Part shown: one piece after another, positions 1 to 13,500 of the stretch
How the letters are laid out: each line of letters starts with the position of its first letter
Position numbering within the stretch: position 1 is the stretch's first letter
Made by a program: the position numbers and the translations under genes
Origin: Ophryocystis elektroscirrha
Taxonomy: Eukaryota > Apicomplexa > Conoidasida > Neogregarinorida > Ophryocystidae
NCBI GenBank assembly: GCA_030141585.1
Contig: JAQIFP010000115.1
Coordinates: 51,589 to 79,332 of the forward strand
Length of the DNA: 27,744 nt
Direction of reading: 5' to 3'
Notes under the pieces: generated by a model
Database searches by the model: none
Told to the model about the DNA's origin: nothing
Seen by the model: only the letters and a program-made list of their open reading frames with translations

Positions 1-126
1 AATTAGAAGCTTTTATTTAATTAGAAGCTTTTATTTAATTAGAAGCTTTTATTTAATTAGAAGCTTTTATTTAATTAGAAGCTTTTATTTAATTAGAAGC
101 TTTTATTTAATTAGAAGCTTTTATTT
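1..126. repeat. 18-bp tandem repeat, seven perfect copies
   Basis: Seven head-to-tail identical copies of an 18-bp unit (aattagaagcttttattt) fill 1-126; a decayed copy follows at 127-144. Each unit carries an AAGCTT (HindIII) site. The array touches the window edge, so its full length is unknown. It lies upstream of the first visible VPS13-like exon and is probably in an intron of that gene (inference). Region 145-373 between array and exon is AT-rich, with no coding signal that I can support. Confidence 0.95.
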
Positions 127-373
127 AGTTAGAAATTTTTAATTAATTAAAAGATTATATATTTAAGGGGTTTAGTTGATTAAACATTTGATGTATCATT
201 CCCATGTTTTACGCATGTATAAGTCTTTTTTTTTATTTCTTGCTATAATATGAGAGATTTTACCTCAAAATGTTGACATTTTCGTTTCTAATGTTATGTC
301 ATACGAATAAGTCGATTATAGCAATTTAAATGTTTGTACTGATATAAAAGTATTTTGCAAAATGATTAGATAG

Positions 374-3300
374 TTTCTTTGGGATCTTTTGATGAATACT
401 TAAGTGAAACAGAACACGCTAAAATTCCAGATGTGATAGATGGAGGCATTACATTAGTTGACTTTATTCAGCAACCCTATAATAAATTGAAATATCTCAA
501 TAGCTCGAAAAATGAAGACAAAGCGACACAACTCGAAATGAATTATTCGAAAAACAAAATTAATTTAAATATTGTGAATTTAAAATTAATTTTATTCCAT
601 AATTCAGTAGCTGTTTTAGATTTAACTTTAAACTCTGTTTCTTGTACCAAAGGTAATTTTTTTTTTTTTTATATTTTCTTTAGAAAGTGAAAGTCTTCAA
701 AGTTCTGTAAACATAAGTGTAGATTATATAAAATCTTTTTTTTTATGCCCGGTCTCAAATTCTAAATATTTTTCTTCTGTTATTCTAAGTAAAAATATTT
801 CCTATGTAGCATCAAATGAGGATCGATCCGAGTTTTTTATTTATCCTGATATAATTTCAAACTCTTCTTTTACTTATCGAGTTGGAGAGCCTTTTGATCC
901 CCTTCCTGTTTGTTCGCTGAACTTTTCTGACCCTCAAGTTGTAATCAAATATATTCCTAAAGATGTACAAAATAACATTGAGATTGAGTTGCGCAGTTTC
1001 CACATATTTCTTGGCTGCAATTTTCTTAAAGTTATATCCAGTATTTTTGACGATTACAAGGTAATTAATATTAATTTATTACTAAAGTGCTGTTAATATG
1101 TTTTTGTATACTTCTAAATGTAAATATTTTTACTGCGGCTCTAGATGGCTTCTAGTGCGGCTCTAGATTGCTTCTAGTGCGGCTCTAGATTGCTTCTGGT
1201 GCGGCTCTAGATTGCTTCTAGTGCGGCTCTAGATTGCTTCTAGTGCGGCTCTAGATTGCTTCTAGTGCGGCTCTAAATCGCTTCTACTGAGGCTCTAAAT
1301 CGCTTCTACTGAGGCTCTAAATCGCTTCTACTGAGGCTCTAAATCGCTTCTACTGAGGCTCTAAATCGCTTCTACTGAGGCTCTAAATCGCTTCTACTGT
1401 GGTTCTAAATCGCTTTTATTGTTATGCCTTAAATTTCGCTAGCTATAATATATATTATATTTCAGAATTTTTTATTGAAAGAAAAACCCAAAATTACACA
1501 ATTCGCGAACAGTCCTGAACGTAATGATACAGCTCAATCGTCTTTGATGGGAATCTTTAAAAAAGACATAAATGCTGTTGTTCTTTTAGATAATATTAAT
1601 CTTAATCCCTTATATGATATTGCTGATTCGAATAATTATACACATAGAAATAAAAATTCCGAGTCTTCGTCTCGCTCGAAAACAAACTTCGAGAGTCCCA
1701 AAAAAAAAAATGAACCGAAAATAAATTCAGTGCAATTTTTAGAAGAAATATTACCTGTATATGAAAATTCGGAGCTATTTAATTGCGCTATAACAAACTC
1801 AAATTTATACAGTATACGAATATTGAGTAAAGTTATTTTAAATATCAATAAGACAGAAAATGTCAATATAGAAGATAATAAGAACCTAAAAGATGTTTTT
1901 GTTATTACCGAATCAAATTACTTAATTGATGAAATTCCTTCTTATATAAAATATAATATCAATGTTCAGATTCATCGTCTTGAACTGGACTTAATTAGAA
2001 ATAATTTGTGGATGGTGGGTTCCATAGTTATACCTAACTCGAATTTTTTTTTTGTGGTGTTATATAATGATTTCACAATAAAAAGAAGTGATTCCTATTC
2101 GAGCGATTCCTCAAATATATTTAATCTATCATACGAGAGCCATACAAAAAAAAAAAAGTTATATTTTGTAAATTCAAACATTAATTTCAAGAATATTTAT
2201 ATATGGGGAATTACGTATTTTAAGTCTACAGCTACTGATACCATAAATGTTAATACTTTGTATTATTTTGAGCCCTGTTCATATGGTATAGTTCTCAACC
2301 CGTTTGGATATGACATTAAAGAATGTTGTAATAAACTAAACGTCAAAACTGAAATATTTGATGATAACATTGAATCGAAAGTAGAAGAATTTGAACCGGT
2401 TCCTGAGTCAAAAAATATAATTGAATACGAAAATTGGTTTTCTGACTCGATGGCCTGTAGTTTACCTGCAAGACCTCCATTTGCACAGCATCCAAGTCAT
2501 GTAATCCCTGCACTCAATCCCGTATTATGTAGTAATTCCAATAGCTCTAAAAGTTCAATATTGCTGAATTTTACTCATATTGTCAATTTGAAAAGTAAGT
2601 TTAATAAATGCATATAAAAAAGTTTAGTGTATATTATTGAAGAATCAATATAAAAACATTTTTTTAGAAAAAAGAAGCAAATATTATGTTTCTTTGGAAA
2701 TAAATTCTCTTGTATTATCAATCGAACCTGTTTTTTGCAAAGCACTTGAGGAATTCACAAAGTATTCTTGTAGATGGTTTGCCGTAGCCTTCAAAACAAC
2801 TTTATTGAATGAAAGAGAAAAAACTATGTCTTCAATCGACTTTAAGTCGACACAACTTAAACTAAAGGAGCTGACCGACAGAATCAAAAAATTCCGCTCT
2901 AATTTTTATTTAGACTGTAGTGTAAAGCAATTTCAAGTAAGCTAGAGACTATTTATATATATACAAAAAAGCTATATTAATAATTTTTAATACTAATAAA
3001 AAAAAACTTTATATATGTAGATGATATATCCACATGTCGACTCTATTATTAAATCACCCAAAATATCGGCAAGAATTATCAACAAATCGGACAACTCTCT
3101 GTACAATGCATCCATCAAGACTTATTTGTTGACTTGTATATATCAGAAACCTGCACCGTCAATTATATTGGATACATGTTTTACTTGTCAGATAGTATCA
3201 AATAATACACATAATGTATATATTCCCAAGTTCACAGATTACGCAAGTTCCAAGAACTCAGCGAAAACTGATTTATCTATAAATAAATACATAAAACTAT

Positions 3301-5449
3301 CTTTGAATACAAATGAAGCTGAGCAGAAAATATCTGGAATCATTTTAAATATACCTTTAATTTTAATAACTATGTTTATGATTCCCAATCGAATTATTAA
3401 CGATCGAAATGATACTTTCAAATTATTTCATTGTAATCCAATGAATAACTTCAATTATAATTTTCCAACTATAAAAAGCACTTTTTCCAAAATATTTCTC
3501 GAGTTATATAATTACCGAAAAACTGTATTCACAAATATGGAAGTATCCGAGATATCCATATCAGATCAAGACAATGAAACATACATACATAAAACTAAAT
3601 TTATATTTCACCCTCATAATAGACGCTTATCTCCAAGTACACTTTTGAATGATAACGTATTAAAGTTCACGAAAACAGATGATTCTTATCAAATGTTATT
3701 TTTTCTCAAAATAACTTCAAGAAAAGTGGAAGGGTTTTTGGAAATACATTTGACTCGAATAGAAATACAAAAAAAATTATTGGAATTAATTAAAAGAATA
3801 GTTTTTTGTGTACAACAAAGACAAAATGATAATCTTTTACTATGCGCCATTTATCCACGATGCGGTCAATTTGTGAGTTTTCTAAGAAAATTAATAATAG
3901 TGCAAAAAAAAAATATTTTAATAAATAAGTTTGGATGCTTTTTAGAATAATTATTGATTATTTCGAAAAAGTTTATTTATATTAAAATAAATATTATTAG
4001 TGCCTTAGGTTGTAAAACAAAATTAAGTGTGTGTTTGTGTTTCACAAAAAGCTTAAGCAGCAGTTTATATAATAATTAATTAATATTATAATAAGTATAA
4101 TCTTAATTGCGACCTCAATTTATGCGCTTAAATACACAATTTAACTGATTCCCGATTTTAATAGATTGGTATGAATAATTATTCAAAAAGGAACTGGTTC
4201 AGTTCTTTCAAATCTTATCATGAAGTGAAGTTTCCTCTCATGCAACAACAAAAAACGGACAATTTTAAGGATAATTCCGAGTTATTTAAATTATCAATTA
4301 GTGATTCCAGATCTAGCCTCGAAAACACATTAACAAAAGAAGAATCCACTGAAAGGTAATTATAATTGTTAGACTATTGATAGCGTGTAAATTACTTGTT
4401 CTTAGAGTTTCAATATTTGTAGTTATATTTGAGCAGAAAAATAGTATTTTATACAATACTTTATCAAATAACAAAAATTGAAGCTATAGTAATATCTTAA
4501 TAAATACAAAAGGCTTTTATTTTATCACTATTAAAAAGGAAACAGTGCATATTTTATACTGTTAGATTTCAAGAGTTATCAATGGCAAATTCTATGACTG
4601 AAGAGTCCTTTAATGAAATGATAGAGCCCAATAATGAACAAAAAGTCCAGAAATTGAAAGTATTTGCTATTTTGCAAGAACGTTTTAAAGGTAATTGATT
4701 TTTTCTTTAATTTGTAATAGACATGCTGAAATTTCGTAAGCAAGATTCTTCGGGAAACCAAAAACAAAATGAAATAATTATTGGAAATTCCCGTAAAACC
4801 CCGACGAATTTGTCCCAAGTATTTTCTCCCGTAATTATTTTCACTCTAACCCTCGAAAGTGTTGAATTATGGATTCATCCTTTAACTGAATTCGTTCCCG
4901 ATTACCCTAAATCTGATTTATATTTTTATAAGAAAACTTTTGACAATCGTATAAAATCATTTTCAAGTTCTTCCTTCACCCCGAGTGATAATATTGATCG
5001 CTCGTCATCTGAATACGTAAGATAATGTTTTTTATACTATTATATATGCTTTATACACTACAGAGTTATCTCAAATAGCTTAATTAATTAATTGATCCTT
5101 ATTATAGTTACACCTTAACAATATTTAAGCAAGTACAAATACGAAGTTCACTTATATACGTAATTTAGCATTTATCAATAGTTGGCCCATAAATTTGACT
5201 TAATGTTTAATTAAGATTACCTTAAAAAGTAATATACATAGATTTGAACTTTCAAGTATATGTTTTTTTACTACTATACTATACTACTTCATGTACTATT
5301 GAAGCAATGCATAATAGTCTAATACTTGTTATTCTTACTGTTAAGTACATTCAGAATATATGGCTGTATTTATTATATACGAAAAATTGATACTCTAGTG
5401 CATAAACCATATCGTGGATAATCTCTGTTAGATAGTAGTTATTTATATA

Positions 5450-5506
<57 letters not shown>

Positions 5507-7442
5507 CATTAATGCAAATATACTAATAATAATTATATAGTTATTATATAATAATTATATAATTTGATTATATTCATACCTTGAATTTCTTCTGATTCCA
5601 TTATTACAGTCAAGTGATTCATCTAGTACGGGAAATATGAAGTTTTCAATCACTTCCAACGTCCAACAGCACAAAACTGTTCAAAATATCAGAATGTATG
5701 AGCCAAGAAATCAACTTTCTGAAGTAAGATTAATTATCATTTTTGTCAACCTCTATATTTGCAGAGCGGGTTTCCCATTAAAAAAAATACTATCAATGAG
5801 GATACCAACAATGAAGACAGTATCAAAACTATCGATGCATTTGACACTCAAAATACTTTAGGAATAATTATTTCCTCTATAGTAAATTTTAGGAATACAA
5901 AGGAAAAATTTCATCATTCTATGGACATTTTGAACTTAAATTGCATGTTGGGCGATATATATACTGAAGAAGTTGGGAAGAAAAATACTCATCAAAGAAA
6001 TAGCATTAAATATTTAAATAATTACAATACATTTGTAAGGAAAATTATGAATTTTTCTCCTCTACTCATTGGCTCAAATGGAGGTTCTTTAAATCCTGAT
6101 ATGATTGAAGAGGATATTAGAGATTGTATATTCTCTTTTGAAAAAATATTTATTGAAGCATGTAACATTCTAGAAGATTCAGATTTTTTATTATTTTGTA
6201 ATAGCTCTAAACCAATCAATACAGAGTCGGGTTTTAAATTTACCAAACATAATTTGATAGATGTAAAAATTCACGATCCAAAAATTAGTTTCACTTTAGC
6301 GTCATTATGGAAGCTTGCGTATACCTTGAAGGATACACATGCCTACATTAAGGATTATATAGCATCATGGTCAAAAGAACGACCCTATTTATCAAATTAT
6401 GTAATAAACAGTTGCATTCTGTATAATATCGTTATAGATCTTTTTCACAATGCAATAGACCCATTAAGCCACAGCTCTGTAATGAAGATTTGTAAAGTTC
6501 CGAAGCAAACTTTAGACTCATGCAGTATCAAATTCTTTGACGTTATAGCTAACGAAAAAAATTTGCAGCAACAAATAAGTTTTTCTGGAGAAGATGATTA
6601 TTCAATTGATTCTATGCCTTATTTAAATAATGCCAAAGATAGCGCGGAGTATAAAGAAGAAGGAAATGTTAAAGCAGTCATAAAAAGTTCAATGAGTTCA
6701 AAAGAAAATGGATTTAAAGGAGAATTTCCGAGACCAAGATTTGAACATAAGTTTTTGTCTACGTTATTTAATTACTGTTGCGCCTCCGAAAAAACTATTC
6801 CTAAACATATAGGAATAAAAGTTAGCAATTTAGTGTTAACTCTTTATGATGCATATATAAAGCTGCTAATAGTTGAATTATCTTCTTTGAAAATTAACCT
6901 GTGTTACCCATTAGTAGGAGAACTTGGATCTGAATTAAATTTACATGGTAGCCTTATAGTACATAATCCATTGTCGGGTGTTTCCGATCGTATATTAGAT
7001 TCTTTTGAGGTTAACTGTAGAATACAAAGACATTATATTTTAAATATAACCAAAGACCCTTTACCCTTCTTATCTGCTAGTATAATAACTCACGATATCA
7101 AGTTAAATATATCTAGTGGGCTTCTCCATGTTATAAAACGTCTTCACAATTTGACGACTTTTAGTCATTGTCGCAACTCAGTTATAACTCCTACCAAACA
7201 AAATAAATTCATTAAAATCGTCAATAATCTGAGGTAATTTTTGAAATAAAGCTGCAATAATATATCTTTGGTATTGAGAATATGTATTCTAATATATAAA
7301 AAAATATTCAAAAAATATATTTTTTATGATAAGCATATATACATCTTGGATACATATAAATATGTTATACTAATCTCTATACTGATATATATATATATAT
7401 AAATATATTAAATATTAATATATAAATATTATATATTAATAT

Positions 7443-7487
<45 letters not shown>

Positions 7488-10400
7488 ATATTATATATTT
7501 TATTATATAAATATATATCTTTATATTTTAAAGATATATATGAATATATCTTTAAACAATGTGCTTTGTATGTATATACAGTTTAGCTGTACTTATTTAT
7601 ACTTCAAAAAATAATTTATAATGCATTTTAAAATTAATCAATTATTTTATGTTTTTTAATTAAATTTTTCATTCGTGTTAAATTATTTCAGATGCCCACT
7701 GATTCTTATCTTGGCAAATTTCTCAGATAACAAAAAATGGTATTATAAGACTTTAAATAATGAAAGCTCTATTATAAGTGGAGATAATCCATTGTTATTT
7801 GCAGTAAAAATTCCTATATTACATTCAAAAAATATGAAGTATTCCAAGTCAAGAAGAAGTCATGATAACCCGCTTATAGAAAATATAGCTTTTTTACATT
7901 CTGAAGATAACGAAAAATGCGAAGAGGCTTTACTTGAAATTCTAAATAATTTTCATATTATTGGAAAAAAACGTAAAAAAGCAGAACTTTCTCTATTTTT
8001 TCGACAGTATCATGAAACTTTACTGAATGGAGACATTCAAGAAGTTTATTCTTTATTAAGTTATTTAAACAGTCGGTTCCAGCAATATTTTTCTTCAAAT
8101 CAAGTTGTCTCAAAAAAAACTATGAGTGATGGGGAAGACAAAAATAACACTTTAAATGATTTTCAGCATTTACTATACATGTTGAGAAGTGAGCCAGGAT
8201 GGTGTCCAATAGGTAGATTACACACGGACATTACTAATTATCGTGCATACATGGTTCCAAATTTATGCCCAAGACATACTATAATAACAGAATTAGGAAA
8301 TTCATCAAGAACCTTATATATAAATACAGCAATACAGATAGTTAACGCAACTAATGTTCCATTTAAAATTGTAATGCTTACTCCAGCGCAAAATCTATTT
8401 AAATTCACAAATAAATACTACATGGATACAGAAAGAGATAAAATTAATCATTATGAAATAATTTGTGAACCTGAAACACAAACACCAATCCCTCTTATTT
8501 GGTTTGCCTCAAATAGAATTCCATTTATATTTCCCATTCTAAATCATTTTTTTCTAAATAATATAAATACAAACAATAGGAAATACTTTACTGAAGACTT
8601 TTATACTCAAGATAACTGTATTATGGACAAAACCGAAGAAAATGATTCACTTCCATTTTTCAATCAAGTAATGCAGCAACAAAAACCTAAGAACAAAATA
8701 CTTAAGATTAATCAAGAGTGCTTTTCCAGCTTGAAAAAGTTATTTGATGCATTTTCAAACCAAGACGTTAAATTGTCAGAATTCAAAGTAAAAGAATCGG
8801 TCATAAGATATAAAAACTTACTAACTTGGAATATTTTAGTCAATAATATAGATACACCAACAGATTCATTAAATTCTACAGCTCACCAATTTATTTTGAG
8901 AATAATGCCATATCTTACAATCCATAATCTACTTCCATTTCCGATGACAGTAGAAATATATTTTAAGCAATACACATCACAAATACAGAAAAAAAGAAAA
9001 AAAACAAAAGTTTTATTCGATCGCAACAAAATTAAAAGCAGAAGAGAAACCAATAGAGAATGGCTTCCAGATACTGAAAATCCAGAATACATAATCAACA
9101 AATGGAAAAAATCAAATAAAGATATACGTAACTTATTGATAGGAGAATGCATGGTTGCTCAAATACCGCCTAATTTTGTATGGCAAATAGCCACAGATAT
9201 TCAATCATTTCAGATACAGGTGCATATTCATGCTTTGAGACTCGAGCTTACTACACTCAGTATTCGTCTTCAACAAGCTTCCAGTATTCATCGGCAACAG
9301 CTTCGTATGACTTGGAACAATACAAAAAACCATCCATATTTGTATAGCTCAATTTATGAATCACCACGTTTCAATATTTGGTTACCAAATAATAATACCC
9401 ATAATAAGAGTATAAACTTTAAATTAAAAAATGCTCCTCAATTGCAATCTATACCCGAGTTCGTTAATTTAATAAGCTTATGTAATTCTTTACAAAATGT
9501 ACTTCCCACGTTACCATCATTCATGTCCATGTATGAAAACTTTACAATAACAGCAGATATTAGTCGAAAACTTATGACATTTTCTTGTCCGTATTTTATA
9601 GAAAATGCTTTAGAATCTACTGTTTTGATAACTCATACAGATATGATCATACCTCCTCATACTAGACTTTATATTTCCGACGATGAAGCCAGGTAAAATA
9701 TAAAAGCGCCTGCTTTATTAATTAATAGACTTTACTTTAATTTTATTAATAAAAACAATGCTTAAAATATCAAAATCTGTATATATGAGTGCGTATATAC
9801 AGAAGTAAGTTTGTATATTCTTAAATGAGAACTAAAATAATAATAGCATTTCAATTATAAAGTGAAGTTATAGCTTAGACTCAATTAAATAAAAATAAAT
9901 AAGATTAATAAAATATAAATATAATTTATAAATCTAACTGATTATATTTATTAAATGAACTAATTAAATTTATAGCTACATCTATACAAGTAACTAGATT
10001 TAAGTTATTGAATAGAAGTTAAATAAACAAAGTTAAGTTTTATGTGTGAATATTCAATAATTATAGCCTCTTATTTCAGGAATATAAGAATAAGAGCAGC
10101 TATTTGGAACAGCAACAACGTATTGATGCTTTCATCTTACTCCAGTAAATTAGACTTAACTTCAACAACTTCGATACATCCACCAATTTGTTTACTTTTT
10201 CGAATAACGTGTTTAAAAGGTAGTTCATCCAAAAGATGGCCATTCATGAGGTCTAATATGAGTCATCCCGAAGAAAATTTAGGAAAACTAAACTCGGACA
10301 AGACAGCTGCTATAATAAGTAAGATAAATTTATAAATGAAACTCATATATACTATTATGAAACTTAAGTAGTTAATACAATAATTGTTCATAATTTTAAA

Positions 10401-10493
10401 TAAATTGTTTATTATGTTGTAATAATTTGAATATATTTAGCATGTAATACGTTTACAACGTGTATATATATGTTAGTAATAAAAATAAACATT

Positions 10494-10524
<31 letters not shown>

Positions 10525-13500
10525 TAGTAATTGAAAATAAATAAATGATATTTACTTCAATTACATGTAAAGAAAAACAATATTTTTGATACTGACGATA
10601 ATGAGTTAAGTTGATAGTTTGATCGAAAACACATCTTAATAGAGATCATTTTATTTTTTGATAAAATGATTATTCAGATAAGCTTGATAATAAACCCAAA
10701 ACTTATGAGCCGTATTTCGGAAAACCTTCAGATTCTGGATTTGAGCAGAATTTTCAAGTTATATCTCTTGGAAGCGCAGTTAGATACGCTGATGCACCAT
10801 ATACTTTATCCAAAGTTATTACAATCATGCCGCGATATATTCTTGTTTCACGTCTTCCTTTTGCCATTACTGTGTGTAGTATAAGTCTTTCGTCCAAAGT
10901 TGGTACCAAATTCATTAAGTCCCAGCAGGTAATTTTATAATTTGATAAATTAGGTTTACTTAGTTGTCAAATTGAACTAGATACTGTAGATTGAGAATTC
11001 TATAAAATTAGCTATTTATATGACATAGACTCAGCGCATTACGATTTAATTTTTTTGTTTAGACAATTGAAATGAAATTATGTTTTTTAATATTATAAGT
11101 AACGGTTTTTATGATTGTATGAAACAAGGAATATTTTAATCATTGAGTTTCATATATTTCATAAAATTTCTTGGTATAGTTATATATAGTAAATTATTTC
11201 TCAAACTCTGGAAATGATTATTGGTCTAAAAAATAGTTTTACTTGTAAAAACACTTAAATATTACATATAGATTCACTATCTATATTGTTACAAACAAAA
11301 ATACACAAACTTGGTACTACATTTTAAAAGTGAAGAGTATAAAATACTTATTTCCTTAGTGCGAATAATTCAATTACTGAACTAGGTCAAATTGCTAAAT
11401 GATTATAGGTTAAACTTCAATTAAACTGCTCTCTTTACTAGTTGAATTTATATAATGCATATTATTAATTTAAATGTAGAGTTATGTGACGGTAAAGCCA
11501 AATACCCAGAAAGAGTTCCACACAAAGGACACACACTGCTTCTTACAGATCTATGGTAACATCAATTTAGGATCCCGCGCATTTTCTTTAGCTCCTACTC
11601 ATGTTCCAGACAATTTTCAAGTTCAAATGAACAATCCCATGAAAACGCCAGAAGATGAAATACAATTGATACAAGTTAACATAACTTCAGGGCATTTTTA
11701 TGATAGACATAAAAAAGCTCCCCTCCCATATACATTCAACAGCTTATTTATTATTTTTGAAATCCCTGAGTATCCTTATTATGAAATAAGAAATTACACT
11801 AGATATAATCTCAGCTTCTCATTTAAACAAAATTTACCTTATTTTCTGGAATCAAAATGCAATTCACAAAAGTTTGATAAAAAAAAAGAAGAAAACATGG
11901 AATCATATATAAACTCACTAGACAACGGAATTTTTGAAGAATATACAGCGTCTTCCATGAATATAGACCCACGAAGTTTTAAACCATTTGAGGCTCGCGG
12001 TACCAATTCAGTACTACGTTTACGTGTCTCAAATGTGCATAAATCTGACTGGACGGATATATCTTTGACAGCTACTGCCCCGACACAAATTTGCTTTGAA
12101 GTTTCACGAGTTGACAAACGGGACACAGATCCAAGCAATAAATCAGATCATCGAAATTCAGTTCAAAAAGTTACAAAACGTATAATTTACGCTTTACTAA
12201 TGGTAGATCATAGAGGTTCGAGAATAATTAATTTATCTTCTTCAAATAAATTCTTTAACACTTCATCTAAATATATTTCTCTTCCAAAAAATAACGTTAC
12301 TCGTTATAACAACGAAAGCAATAACTTTGTTGTAATGGCAAAAAATATGCTTGAGAACGATAATCCAGATTATTTATTTCTACAAACACCGTGGGTTGGT
12401 ATTTTCATTAAATTTGTAATACCTAAAATTACAATCACATGGACACCTTATGGGAATCTTATTTTAGCTTCTTACATCACTCTTATTCGATTCAATATAC
12501 TCGGAGGTCTGAAAAGAATATTAACTTTAACAAATAAAGTCAGCTTGTTGAAATATTTAATTAAAGTTAATGATTCCGACAAATGTATATTTTACTCTTT
12601 AGAAGATATGAATAAAAATAAAGCCAAACCATTCAGAAAACATACTGCTTCAAAAAAAGTTACTAATCAATTAGAGCTTCAATACATAAAAGCAATAAAG
12701 AAACAAGCTAAAAACTTTTTAAGTATATACAATGAAGTACTTACGAATACTCAGCTAATGTTTGAATGCAATATTCAAACAATTCACTTTGATCATTTTC
12801 TTGAGGGAGATATACCTGTGATATTGACTAGTACAAGACCCTTTTATATACAACCTGGAATCTCTCCATTTTTCAATTTTATATGTGAACTCAGTGTGTT
12901 AGACACTAATTTCGCTCCAATACTCGACAACATTACGGTAAAACCATTTATTAAAAAATAAAAATTTGTTTATTAAACTTCTAAAACTTATAAAAAATAC
13001 ATTTTAGTGCATTATTGTCAAAAGTTTGTTTAACGCACTCTTTATTTATTTCTTAAATATGCTTCAAACATCAAGTACTTTATAATGTATATGTACATTA
13101 ATACACATTTATATACTTATAAAGTTTTAATTTATTAAAGTTTATATATATAATATATAAACTTAAATCAAAGGATTAAAATAAAAATAAAGTTTATAAA
13201 AATATACTTCAAATTAGAATCAAATGAATATCTTGTTATTTGAAATAAAGTCATTTGTTGAAATATATACATTTTTACAATAAAAAAAACTTTTAATTAA
13301 GTTTATATGCAATTATATTATTGATAATTAATTAAATATTAATTAATTTGTACTGTTTTAGATAACTGTAAGTCCTCTTTCAGCTAATATTGATTTATTA
13401 GTTGTCGAGCAACTAATAAGTTTTGGTGAACGTGAATACGCTTTCATAAAAACAACTCTGCAACAAAACGTAAAGTTTCCCTCAGAATTGATATCATTGA

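Noticed and set aside
1135..1420. CRISPR array
   Set aside because: The 22-bp units abut directly with no unique spacers, inside a eukaryotic intron.
10666..10884. 72-aa open frame starting ATGATTATTCAG
   Set aside because: Wrong frame over the VPS13-like exon 10678-10928, whose proper frame carries the family signature.
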